Part shown: positions 46,606 to 56,334 of the stretch, piece after piece
Numbering within the stretch: the first letter of the stretch is position 1
How the letters are laid out: each line of letters opens with the position of its first letter
Assembly (NCBI GenBank): GCA_932294295.1
Contig: OW028581.1
Coordinates: forward strand, 15,901,162-15,965,161
Reading direction: 5' to 3'
Length of the DNA stretch: 64,000 nucleotides
Source of the DNA: Alitta virens
Lineage: Eukaryota; Annelida; Polychaeta; Phyllodocida; Nereididae
Notes under the pieces: model-generated
What the model saw: the letters and a program-made list of their open reading frames with translations, nothing else
What the model was told of the DNA's origin: nothing
Database searches by the model: none
Made by a program: the position numbers and the translations under genes

Positions 46606-47290
46606 CGTTTCCGGAGCAGAACTCTAACACCAATGCACTTACCCTAACGCAATTTTGTACAGTAATACTCTATATGGCCTAGTGGTGCCTTTTCATAATC
46701 ACATTGACGCTGTTTTACAAAATTTGGAAAAAATAGAAAAAACAATTTTTTTTGGGTTTCCAGAGCAGAACTCAGACACTACTGCACCTACATGCTTAAA
46801 CTTTGTCATAATATGTCTAAAATAGTTCAGTGGTGCCCTTTGGGGGTCTCATGGCTGTAAATACTATATCATTTTCAAAATTAGCTTAAAGTTGGGAAAA
46901 TTCCTCGGCTACTTTTCCAAACCTCCATACAAAAGACACTATTTACCCTACATGAATGAAATTGTATCAATAACATATCTAAATTATAGTAATTTCTCTT
47001 TTCAAACTTCATTTTGATACTCATTTCATGCTAATTACATAATAATGGAAAATCAGAAAGAAAATGCTAAGAATTGTGTTAATACTCTTTATAGCTTAGT
47101 TGGGCATTTTTAGTCACATCGACATATCTCAGCTGTGTTTTAAAATATTAAGAGAAAAAATAAATAAAATTTCTGTTTCCAGAGCAGGTCTCACAAACTA
47201 GTTTACTTACATGCATACAAAACTTAGTAAGAATATGTCTAAAATAATGTAGAGATACATTTTTGGGGGTTTCATGACCATTAATGACAG
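46606..47290. repeat. Three diverged copies of a repeat also found in the 47903/49898 arms
   Basis: Copies begin near 46606, 46755 and 47167, each with a GTTTCCAGAGCAGAACTC-like start. The first copy also shares CACTTACCCTAACG..TACTCTATATGGCC with the reverse complement of 48000-48140 in the left arm of the neighbouring foldback element. Coding potential is absent. Confidence 0.65.
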
Positions 47291-47902
47291 ATGATTTTAT
47301 ATAGTAAGGAGATCATTACATCAGTAGTATTTTGCCAATGATATATCTAGATTATAGTACTTTCATTTTTAAGCTTCATTCTGACATTTGTTTCATCCTT
47401 CTTCTTTTTTCATAATAATGAAAAGTCTGGAAAAAAATGCCAAATAATTGTGATGCGCTTCCTTCATATTTGTTATATTCCCATAAAATGACAGCCGTAA
47501 ATGTTGTACAATTCATGTGCATACAATTATTAAATATTTGATCATAGTATTGCCATGCTCAAACCAATCAACAGTTTTTGTTTATAATTAACAATTTCAT
47601 AATAATTAGTTGAATGATGATCTATATTACTTTTACTTGACTCCAATACTTATTATTGTTTTCTTCATATACACCTGTAAAGTGTTTGGTTATAAATACC
47701 AATTTAAATGTCATAGATTTAATGCAAATCAGCAACCCAACAATTCAGTAACTGTTGAGGGGAATATGGCAATTAATAATATATAGTTCCTTCAGTTGCC
47801 AGCTAAATGTAAACAGCGAGCAAAAAAAATTTGACTTATAAAGGCATTAAAATGGGTGTGTAGAGTATCATTCCATACAAAATAAACCTTTAAGATTCTT
47901 GG

Positions 47903-49898
47903 ACTCTAATTAGCATTGTGTAACAGGCTATGTAGGCCAAGTTGCAATTGTTTCGGTTCATCGCACACAGTATATGAACACCAAAGAAATAATATTTTTC
48001 CAAATTTCGTAAAACATAGCCAAGATATGTCAGTGTGGCTATCACAAGGCACCGCTTGGCCATATAGAGTGTTACTGTATAAAATGTCATCAGGGTAAGT
48101 GCATTAGTGTTAGAGTTCAGCTCTAGTTCTGCTCTGGAAATAAAAGTGTAACGCCCGCCCTCCCGCCTGTCAGACACTTAACAATTTTAATGATGCCTGT
48201 GTGCTATGTGGGATGCACTGAGGGTTTAGCTGCAGCGCAGCGTACATTTTTTTAGAAACTTCTGCACCTAAATCTTGTAAGTCAGGCAGGCACACTTAAT
48301 TTTTTACTATTTGAGCTGGAACAGCCACACCCTAATGACCAGCTGTCATAGGCAGATGTAATGATGAGATGAAAAGGCCTTGAGTCCACAGAATGTTACA
48401 CATTTACCACATGGGTGGGGTCTTTCACTTGCCTAAACATAGACATCGAGTTCGAGGCACCTCTAATTTAACATCTCCTTTTATCAACATCCAACTTATT
48501 ATGCATCATATGATTCATTATTCCAATGCCTAGGCCCTAGGAACCGAAATGTGACTCAGTTTACCCACTCTCCCCAATATGATGCCTTACAAGATTTTCC
48601 AGGTTGCCAATGTTGCTTACACACGTTTCAATGATTTAATGTGGAATCTTATCTTCAAGAAAAACTTCAATGAACTGCAAAAGGCCAGGTATGTGAGCAA
48701 TTTCAACATGGTGGCAGTGAAAAAAAGAAAAGAAAAAAAGAGAAAGAAGAACCTCATTCAAATGGCATTGTTTTCCTCAACCCTATTCTAGACTCATTGT
48801 CATATCAGCTTGATTTTTCTGTCCCCCATGGCCTACCTGGTATGCTGTTGGGTTACTTCATTTCCTTATCTTGCTTGGGAATTACTTCATTTCGTTATCT
48901 CATTTATGGAATATGTCATTTCCTCATCCTACTTCAGGATAACTCTATTCCATGCCTTTAAATGGAAATCTGCTCCATAATTAGATTGATATTTGTTTTT
49001 GGATACTCTTTTTATTCGGTATTACTTAATATGTGGGAATAAATGTGTTCTGATTCTGATTCGTATCTTAATTTTGAAGATTATTGATTTCCTCAGCATA
49101 CTTTAGGGGATCACTTCATTTCCTTATCTTGTTTTTGGGGATAATTTCAATTACTTTGTCTTAATTTTCATAACAGGACAATATTTCGTTGGATGACCAT
49201 GAAAAGCAAGCACACTTACAATTTTGAAGATGGACACCCAGATTCTCCTGATGCCATTTTGCAAGGCTTCAAGAATGACACAAAATTCTTCAGCTTTTAG
49301 CATCGTAAGTCATTGCTATTGATATATTGCATACAGCCTTTCTGGTTATATTTGATCCCAAAAAGTGTTGAACAGTGTAATATCAGTCAGAGGTCTTGCT
49401 AATAAACTATACTGTGCCAGTGTGCCTAACTTTGTAACTGAAAAGTATACCTCTCATAATGGGTGAGTGTATTATGCGGACCACACGGACCATGCAGACC
49501 ATGCAGATCAGCGCAAAAACCTACAAGCGTTTGTTTGTTTAGACAAATACAACACACCCCTTGAAAAGAAGTTTTATAGCAACTGCCAGCTTAATAAAAA
49601 AAAATAGGCTGCACAGCAGCTAAACCCTCAGCGATAACACACAGGCATCATTCAAATTGTAATGTGTTCGTCCGACAGGCAGGAGGGCGGGTGTTACACT
49701 TTCATTTCCAGAGCAGAACTCTAACACACACTTTCGTTTCTAGAGCTGAACTCTAACACTAATGTATTTACCTTAATGAAATTTTATGCTATGTTTTACA
49801 AAAATATTATTTCTTGAGTATTTATATAGTGTGTGCGATGAACCGAAACAATTGCCACTTGGCCTACATAGCCTGTTATGCAATGCTAATTAGAGTCA
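47903..49898. mobile_element. Foldback element with about 300-bp inverted arms
   Basis: The arm 47903-48240 is the diverged inverse of about 49605-49898. Shared blocks include GACTCTAATTAGCATTG, CAGGCTATGTAGGCCAAG, AATTGTTTCGGTTCATCGCA, CGCCCTCC and TGAGGGTTTAGCTGC. The arms differ by indels and many substitutions, so the element is old. The interior of about 1.36 kb has no transposase but holds two exons of a host-type gene. No target duplication could be fixed. Confidence 0.75.
48603..49304 (+). pseudogene. Two-exon fragment, possibly of a kyphoscoliosis-peptidase/hillarin-like gene
   Basis: Exon 48603-48688 (VANVAYTRFNDLMWNLIF start, ends in phase 2) and exon 49177-49304 (TIFRWMTMKSKHTYNFEDG) have proper AG/GT borders and matching phases. 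The joined reading has 'KAR.IFRW.T' followed by 'SPDAILQGFKN'. This resembles the region before the catalytic cysteine of the transglutaminase-like domain of KY/hillarin proteins (..RAIFRWI....SPE.VL..). The catalytic residues are not included. A TAG at 49298-49300 interrupts the second exon. The fragment lies inside the inverted-repeat element, so it may have been captured with its intron. The family assignment is tentative. Confidence 0.45.
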
Positions 49899-51029
49899 AA
49901 GATTTCCTATTTTTTTGAACTCTCGATAATATATTTGAGTGTCAATCCTGTATAATGTACACAAATTTGATAATCTTATATTTTATTTTGTTCAGGTTTC
50001 CACCCTCATTATTTAAGTCGCTCACATCCACTTATGACCTGTCCAAGAAAGATGCGATAATTTGGGGCCAGACGCAAGAGCCACAAGCTGTCAGTGGCTG
50101 ATTGGCCTCATGCAGACCATTTTAGCATTGCAACACTTTTCTACCACCATGCTTTTTGCTACTGCTTCCTGTTTAATAATTTTTCCGGTTTAACTTGTTG
50201 TTAAATCAATTTGCATTGGATCTGCTAGGAACGTTTCTGTATTTAAGCGGGTATATTTTTTGCATTTTTGCGAGATTCTATATAAAATCTCGCATAAGTC
50301 AGTATTCGCGCAAAACTTCGCGTCACCATCTATTGTTTGTCGCTGTCTTTGTAGTATTTTGTAGTTAATAAGCCATATCAGTGGCCAGTAATTCACATGG
50401 ATAGACAAATATATTGCCTACAGCTTTGACTCAGCAGATTGTTTCCAAAAATTTAGATTATGCTAAAGATCGTCTAATGCTAATCAGTCTTAAATAAGTC
50501 GTATATTAATAAAACACAAGTCATATATTTGCAGTGATAAAATGAAGCTCACAGACAAAAACTTATTCTCTTCCACTTTGCTCTGTTGGTAAACTTAACG
50601 TTTACACAACAAAATTTTGTTAGCAAAAATATTGGATCTCTGTAGATTACAGATAAAGTAATGTGATATGAATTTAATGATCTCAAGCAATTTAGCTAGA
50701 ATAACTGAAGTGGGAATCATCAAGATGGAAAGAAAAATTTCGAGAGTTAAATGATTTTCAAGAAAAAAAATCCTTCTGGAAGTATGACAATAAGAGCAGT
50801 ATTTATTGACTCCATGAATATCACATACAGTAAAATGGAACAAGGAGACATCCCAATGACATGAGAATAGTTGCTCGCGGGGTGCCACCCAATCAATTTA
50901 CCAACAAAGAATGCTATTATGAAATTAGTAAAATAGGGTTGAAAAAACATGCACCATGAAAAAAAAACTGAGATTTTAGCGTCATTTCGATTGCTTATCT
51001 TATAGATAGAGATTAACATTACATATAAT
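49899..51029. other. Gene-free stretch
   Basis: No gene is recognised. A near-perfect short palindrome, GCGAGATTCTATATAAAATC with its complement, lies at about 50269-50292. Confidence 0.4.
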
Positions 51030-51800
51030 CAGCCTGTTTCCCTGAGATTAATGGCAACTTGAGCAGTTGCAGCATCAGGGTTTTCGGTCAAGTAGTTAGC
51101 AATGACACCAGCAACATGGAGGTAGGGCAGGCATGGAAGTACCTGACATGTGTGTCACTTAGGTGGGAGGCAGATGTAATGTCTGTCATTGGTTAAACCT
51201 ACTGTGATGGCCTGCGCAGCACGGGCAGGGCTGCCGAGGCAGGCATTGTTATTGTTGTTTCCTGGGGCAACAACAACTGGGATGCCAAAGCATCAACATT
51301 GTTTACAGCTGTTTTTAAGGCAGAGTTAGGACCACCATGCAGCAAGAGAGAGGCTTCCAACACCTCTGACTCCTTTGGTTTGAGCATCGCCAACCATCCA
51401 GTCTAGACCTGCAATGATTCCACTGAATGAACCTGAGCCATTGTCGAACATGATCTTCACAGGTATACAGTTGCACCCTTGGCAACACCATACTCTGCTA
51501 CTGCAGCTACAGTGGGTTCCTTGACCATCATTGTAATCATTGCTGCCACCCACAAAGTTGGCTCCAAACACTGCTCTCCCACTGAAGTCTTGGTGTGTCA
51601 GATGAATACCGGAGTCATGGATGTAAATTATCATACCATGACCATCATCTGGATCATGGCTGAAAGTTGCATTTGGGTAGCTTGATCGTTCCCTATGGGA
51701 AATTCGACACAAGTGCCAGAGTCACTGCTGTGCAATGTGTGGAAACATGTCTGATTCAATGATGTCAATATCATCCAAACCAAATGGCTGGCACATGAGG
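51030..51800 (-). pseudogene. Proteinase K-like subtilase, intronless pseudogene
   Basis: The minus strand shows a peptidase S8 domain spread over all three frames without introns. Segments: WHLCRISHRERS, then the catalytic aspartate in IIYIHDSGIHLTHQDFSGR, the histidine motif, FSGIIAGLDWMVGDAQTKG, GGPNSALKTAVNNVDAL, and in another frame GIPVVVAPGNNNNN with ACLGSPARAAQAITVG. The last visible part is HVAGVIANYLTENPDAATAQ. The normal HGTHC reads GQGTHC, so the catalytic histidine is glutamine. The GTSMA serine motif is disrupted. A stop near 51722 and at least three frame changes confirm decay. Lack of introns suggests a processed copy. Confidence 0.8.
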
Positions 51801-51950
51801 CTGTTAGCAATAATTACAGCTATTATAGCTGTATCCCAATTAGGAAAGATTTAAGTAATATTTTGTCAGTTAAGCAGAAGGATTTAAGTACCAAAAATTT
51901 CAGATGACTCCTAACTTAACGAAAAGTATAAAAAAATTTTGATTTGCTTA

Positions 51951-51993
51951 AGGGGGTTTCACACATAGCCGGATCAGACGCCGGAGCGTCCCG
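51951..51993 (+). repeat. Harbinger left terminal inverted repeat
   Basis: About 43 bp from AGGGGGTTTCACACATAGCC to GCGTCCCGGA, the inverse of about 55971-56013, with differences at bases 4-6. Confidence 0.9.
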
Positions 51994-52600
51994 GAGGACA
52001 ACTCCGGAATACTCCCGCATACTCCGGGGAAAGCCGTATAGACATCGTGTTCATGTCCGGGATTGTCTGGCATTGTCCGGCATTGTCCGGTAACACCATG
52101 GGACTCCGGCAAAAAAATTAAACATGTTTAATTTTTCATGCCGGAGATCCCGGAATATTTGAATCCATGTTGATCCGTGTAGATCCGTGTAGACTCCCAG
52201 TAGACTCCGTCGATCTCCGGGGACCTCCGTATTGACACCGGAATACATCGTGTGATCTCCGGCTAAGTCCGGCGTGAAACGGGCGTGAAAAGTACGCGCC
52301 GGAGAGCACAAGGAGCAACGCGGTTCCACACGAGTGAACAAGGACCAACACGGAGTCAAAACGGAGTGAACAGGGAAAGCGGGTTTACATGTCATTTGCT
52401 TGACCCGGTTAACCCCGTTAAGTACACGGTGTCACACGAGGTCAATGCGGAGAGACAGGAGTGAACAAGGTGTCAAGACGGTGTTAATTAAACTGACACG
52501 GAGTGAGTACGGATGCCTGAGTATATATACAACCGCCGTCTTTGGAGAAGCATCATTCCACCGCCCGCTGTTCATCGTTGATCATCGAATTAATTGATTT
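51994..52600. promoter_or_regulatory. Harbinger left subterminal region with CCGG/CCGTGT repeats
   Basis: More than a dozen scattered CTCCGG, GTCCGG, ATCCGTGT and ACGGAGT motifs occur in both orientations. A TATATATA near 52523 may serve the MADF gene. Subterminal motif arrays in this superfamily are bound by the Myb-like partner protein, so these are candidate binding sites. Confidence 0.5.
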
Positions 52601-52675
52601 ATCCACCACTTCTTCTGGATATTACCTTCTGGATTGCTGCTGCTGCTACTACTGCCGTTTCTTGAATTAACCACC

Positions 52676-54509
52676 ATGCCACCTAGGAGAGGAAAAGGGA
52701 GGCCTGGCAAGAAGACTGTTGTGCAAGAGGAACCTGCACCTGCTGCTGTTGAAGAAGATGCAGGCAGTAATACCTCATCAAGACCGCAAAGTCCGCAAGG
52801 CATGCCAGATTAACCAGGGCCAGTTGTACCTGCTGAACCTGCAGTACCTCCTACTGCAGCTCCACCCCCACCTGCAGCAAAAGCGAAGAGGCAGAAAAAG
52901 GAAGCCCTGAACCTGACAGAAGACCAGGAACAAGATGTGGCCGACTGGTACCGTTCCCAGGAGATGTTGTATAACCGGCGGCTTGCTCAATACAAGCGGA
53001 CAGACATCAAATCGCGAATAATAGACCAGAAGGCGAAGGAGCTGGGTTGTACTGCGCAGCAGCTGAAGACTTGGATTGACTCAATGGGCACTTCAGTTGG
53101 GAAGCTGACGGATCCAAGCAAGAAGCCTTCTGGTGGGGCCGCCAGAATCCTGACAGACCGGGACAACTGGATCATGGAGAATTTCGGCTACCTCGAACGC
53201 CACATCAAGAGGGTTGATGCTGGGAAAAGAAAGAAAGGTGGGCAGCTTTCCCAGAGCTTATCAGCCAAAACTCCATCCAGCAGCAACAGACCTACCACTG
53301 AGGATGACACGTCTGAAGCTGAGGAGGTCATTGTGGATAGTTTGGATGATGGTGGCAGGGATTCGGATACAAGCAGGTCCAAGGGTGGGCCTTACAAGGG
53401 CGGCAGCAGCAGCAGCAGGAGGAAGATGGGGGCCCCTCCTCCAAGCAAGAAGACGTCCAGACTTCATCATGAGCCTCGTCATCATCATGACTGTGATTCA
53501 TCCAGCCTTGCAGCTAGTGGAGATGGAATTGCTACACAAGCTGTCACTCAAGTAAGTATACTGCTTCAGTTGCCATGATAATCAAGATAATCGTATTGTA
53601 ATGTTGCAGTTTAAAGTTCTAATTGTAATCTTGCAGTTTAAAGTTGTAATTGTAATCTTGCATTTTAAAGTTGTAGCTTTTCCATAGTAGAAAGTGGTAG
53701 CTTTGTTTCTTGGCACTTCCAGTGTTCACTGTATGGTGATGTGTCTTTTCAGTACATTGTCAATAATGCACATGCTATTGCAGTTGCCATGTGACTTACT
53801 CTAATGTTGTGTTTTTTCCTATTTCCAGCTGACTGAAAAAGCCACGGATCTGCAGAGGGACATGCACAGCAAGTTGAGTCAGCCGACGGACTCAGGCAGC
53901 TTGTCCAAGAGGGTGTTCACGGACATGATCTACCACGAGGTGATGCAGATGGACACAGACACTTGGTGGAATTACCAGGCCCAAACCTTACACAACCTGA
54001 TGCAGTTTAAGCAGGCGTATCGTCGCAAGCGCCAGCAGCAACAGCAACAGCAGCAGCAGCAGCAACTGCAACAGCAACAGCAGTATCATCACTTTCTGCC
54101 TCCTGTCCCTCAGCAGCAGCAGTTCGTCCTCCCTGCTCCTGCTACTACAGCCAGTTCATCCGGCCCTGCTGTGCAGATGTTCCCTCATCATCAGCATTCT
54201 TCCAGCCCTGCTGCCTAGATGTTCGCACAGCATTCATCCGGCCCTGCTGCCCAGATGTTCGCACAGCATTCATCCAGCCCTGCTGCCCGGATGTTCGCTC
54301 CTCCGTCCGGCCCTTCGCCCCAGGCTCTCGTGTCGTCTGCCCCTTCTTCGTCTGTGCCTGCACCGATCCCCCCCTCCTGCGACATCTTCTACGATAATCA
54401 GTCAGGCCTGGTTGACTTCAGGTCCTTCGCACGGTCGTCCTTCCATGTCACCACAGGATTGCAGCACGCCTCAGGATGTTTCTCTCACCAGCTACTTGTT
54501 AAACACTAG
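52676..54509 (+). pseudogene. Harbinger-encoded MADF/Myb-like DNA-binding protein, two nonsense codons
   Basis: Exon 1 runs 52676-53551 with a good Kozak start (CCACCATGCC). Exon 2 starts at 53829 after TTTCCAG. In exon 1, a Pro/Ala-rich leader precedes a MADF domain (DVADWYRSQEMLYNRRLAQY onward, then KELGCTAQQLKTWIDSMG). Exon 2 has WWNYQAQTLHNLMQFKQAYR and a glutamine run, then 36-bp tandem units encoding MFAQHSSSPAA. TAA at 52811-52813 stops it at codon 46, and TAG at 54216-54218 replaces what is CAG in the neighbouring repeat unit. The second protein of Harbinger elements helps bring the transposase to the nucleus and DNA ends; this copy cannot make the full protein from the first ATG. Confidence 0.85.
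53552..53828 (+). other. Intron of the Harbinger MADF gene with short tandem repeat
   Basis: GTAAGT..TTTCCAG intron of 277 bp. It contains two to three copies of the unit AATCTTGCAGTTTAAAGTTG. Confidence 0.75.
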
Positions 54510-54834
54510 TGTGGGGGGAATGGTTGGTGGTGATGACCATAACTCCTCCTTTTCGGTGCCCACGCCTCCAACTACCACAACCGAGTAATGTTGACCTGGA
54601 AATGAACAATGAACTTTAATGAAATGAACAATGAACTGTTATTACTTATGTTTTCATGTGAACTGTATACCAATGAACTTTAATGTAATGAACAATGAAC
54701 TGTTACTTATTTTTTCATGTAAACTGTATTACATGACAATAATTAAATGCTGTGTATTTTTTGCACTTGTGTGCTGCAGAAGTCTGAAGTGTCGTATTAA
54801 TTAAATGTTCAAACTTACATCATTCGTGTTGTTT

Positions 54835-55665
54835 TCAAATCTTGTCTTGCTGCCATGGTACACTCCCAGCTTCTGAGTTCATGTAGCTGACCAAGTATTG
54901 CCGCATTTCCTTGGCTGCTCTGTTGGTGTTGCCTCTGAACACATGTCCCATGTCTGGTAGATTGGCAGCATTCTCCCTCCATGCACCTGGGATGATCTCA
55001 TGGATGTCGGCATTTTCCTGGTCCACAGCATTCACTTGAGCAGTTGGATACCTCACCCTCAGTAGGTTGTGCAACACACAGCAAGCAAGAGTTATGGTAC
55101 ACACTCTGTCAGGACTTTGAGGCATTGTTGTGAGGAGACACCTGAACCTGGCAGCCAAAAGTCCAAATGCATTCTCTACCACCCTTCTAGCTCTAGAAAG
55201 TCTGTAGTTGAAGATTCTGTCTTCCATGGTCATGTTCCTGTGAGGCAGAGGCTTCATCATCCAAGTCTGCAGTCCAAAGGCATCATCCCCAACTATGAAG
55301 TAAGGCACTGGTTGGTCATCATTAGGCAGGTTATCTGGTTCAGGTAATCCAATGTTCCCACTTTGTAGCGCTTCCTTCAATTCTGTCTGACTAAACACTC
55401 CAGCATCTGAGCCTGATCCACTGGCACCAATGTCAACGTTGAGGAACTTGTATTCAGCATCAACTACAGCCAGTAGGACAATAGAGAAAAATCCCTTGTA
55501 GTTGTAGAACAGGGATCCAGACTTCTTTGGACATCTGATGGCAACGTGCTTGCCATCAATGGCGCCGACACAGTGGGGGAAGTTCCATCTGTTGTAGAAT
55601 CCATTGGCAACTTCTTCAATTTCAGAGCGATCCAGGTGAAAACCGCTTAACTCCGTAGTGATATC
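54835..55665 (-). pseudogene. Harbinger DDE transposase, 5'-truncated
   Basis: The minus-strand frame is open from about 55665 to the stop at 54835, roughly 275 codons, without a convincing start. All three catalytic acids are visible: D in VGAIDGKHVAIRCP, D in YFIVGDDAFGLQ and E in RARRVVENAFGLLAARF. This is the HARBI1-like DDE_Tnp_4 pattern. HARBI1-type proteins are about 350 residues or more, so about 70-150 N-terminal residues, including the DNA-binding part, are missing. The coding sequence runs directly into the CCGG-rich subterminal region at 55640-55680, which suggests an internal deletion fused the two. Confidence 0.85.
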
Positions 55666-56013
55666 GTAGTAAGATCGTGTAAAGATCGGGTATATACATG
55701 AAGGCCCCGTGTAACATCCGGTTCACTCCGCCCTCCTCCGGCACAGTCGTGTTACCTCCGGCTACAACCGTGGCTCGTTCCTTGTTTAACCGTGCTCCTC
55801 CGTGTTTCATCCGTACATATCCGTGTAGCGCCCGTACACATCCGTGTCATGACCGTGTTGCTCCTTGTTGCCTCCATCTTGCCTTCGTGTCCACACCGCC
55901 CAATTATTTCGTTTGTTGACATTTCTAACTTTTTCGCCCGGACCACCCCAGATTTAACAAAATTTCATTCCGGGACGCTCCGGCGTCTGATCCGGCTATG
56001 TGTGAAAGGGCCT
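55666..56013. repeat. Harbinger right subterminal region and inverted repeat
   Basis: Dense CCGTGT, CTCCGG and ATCCGTGT motifs mirror the left subterminal region. The last 43 bp form the right terminal inverted repeat. Confidence 0.75.
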
Positions 56014-56334
56014 TTAACTGCTATCATCATGCAAGAAAAGCAGCATTGTGCTACTGTCTGTACTATGAGTTAGATGATTAGTTATGGTCTTCTTCAGAAC
56101 AATAGAAAATGTATACCGTGGTAGAGTATTACAGTGGTTAGCTGCTTGGTGGGAGCACTGGAGGCCATTTACAAGGCAACCAGCCATAAACTATGCACAA
56201 ATAAATAACAATAAGACAATAGTTTATAAAATATACAAACAAATAGCTTTATTATCACAATGGTGTTTTTTCAATATAATATGCATCAGTTCACAATATT
56301 GGCCCACTCCTTCAGAGTTTTTCTAAAGACATGT

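Larger units (their letters stand above)
51948..56016. mobile_element. PIF/Harbinger DNA transposon with TTA target duplication
   Basis: The element spans 51951-56013 (4,063 bp). Inverted ends: AGGGGGTTTCACACATAGCC on the left and, reversed, AGGCCCTTTCACACATAGCC on the right, both continuing GGATCAGACGCCGGAGCGTC. TTA flanks both sides (51948-51950 and 56014-56016). It carries the two genes usual for the family, a MADF/Myb-like protein and a DDE transposase, convergently arranged. Both subterminal regions (51970-52560 and 55640-55990) are packed with CTCCGG and CCGTGT motifs. Confidence 0.95.

Noticed and set aside
50190..51019. Several 60-100 codon open frames on the minus strand
   Set aside because: They have no conserved motifs, no splice support and AT-rich random-like composition.
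52051..52395. Open frame on the minus strand in the Harbinger left arm
   Set aside because: It is made of the repeated CCGG/CCGTGT motifs and would cross the subterminal region.
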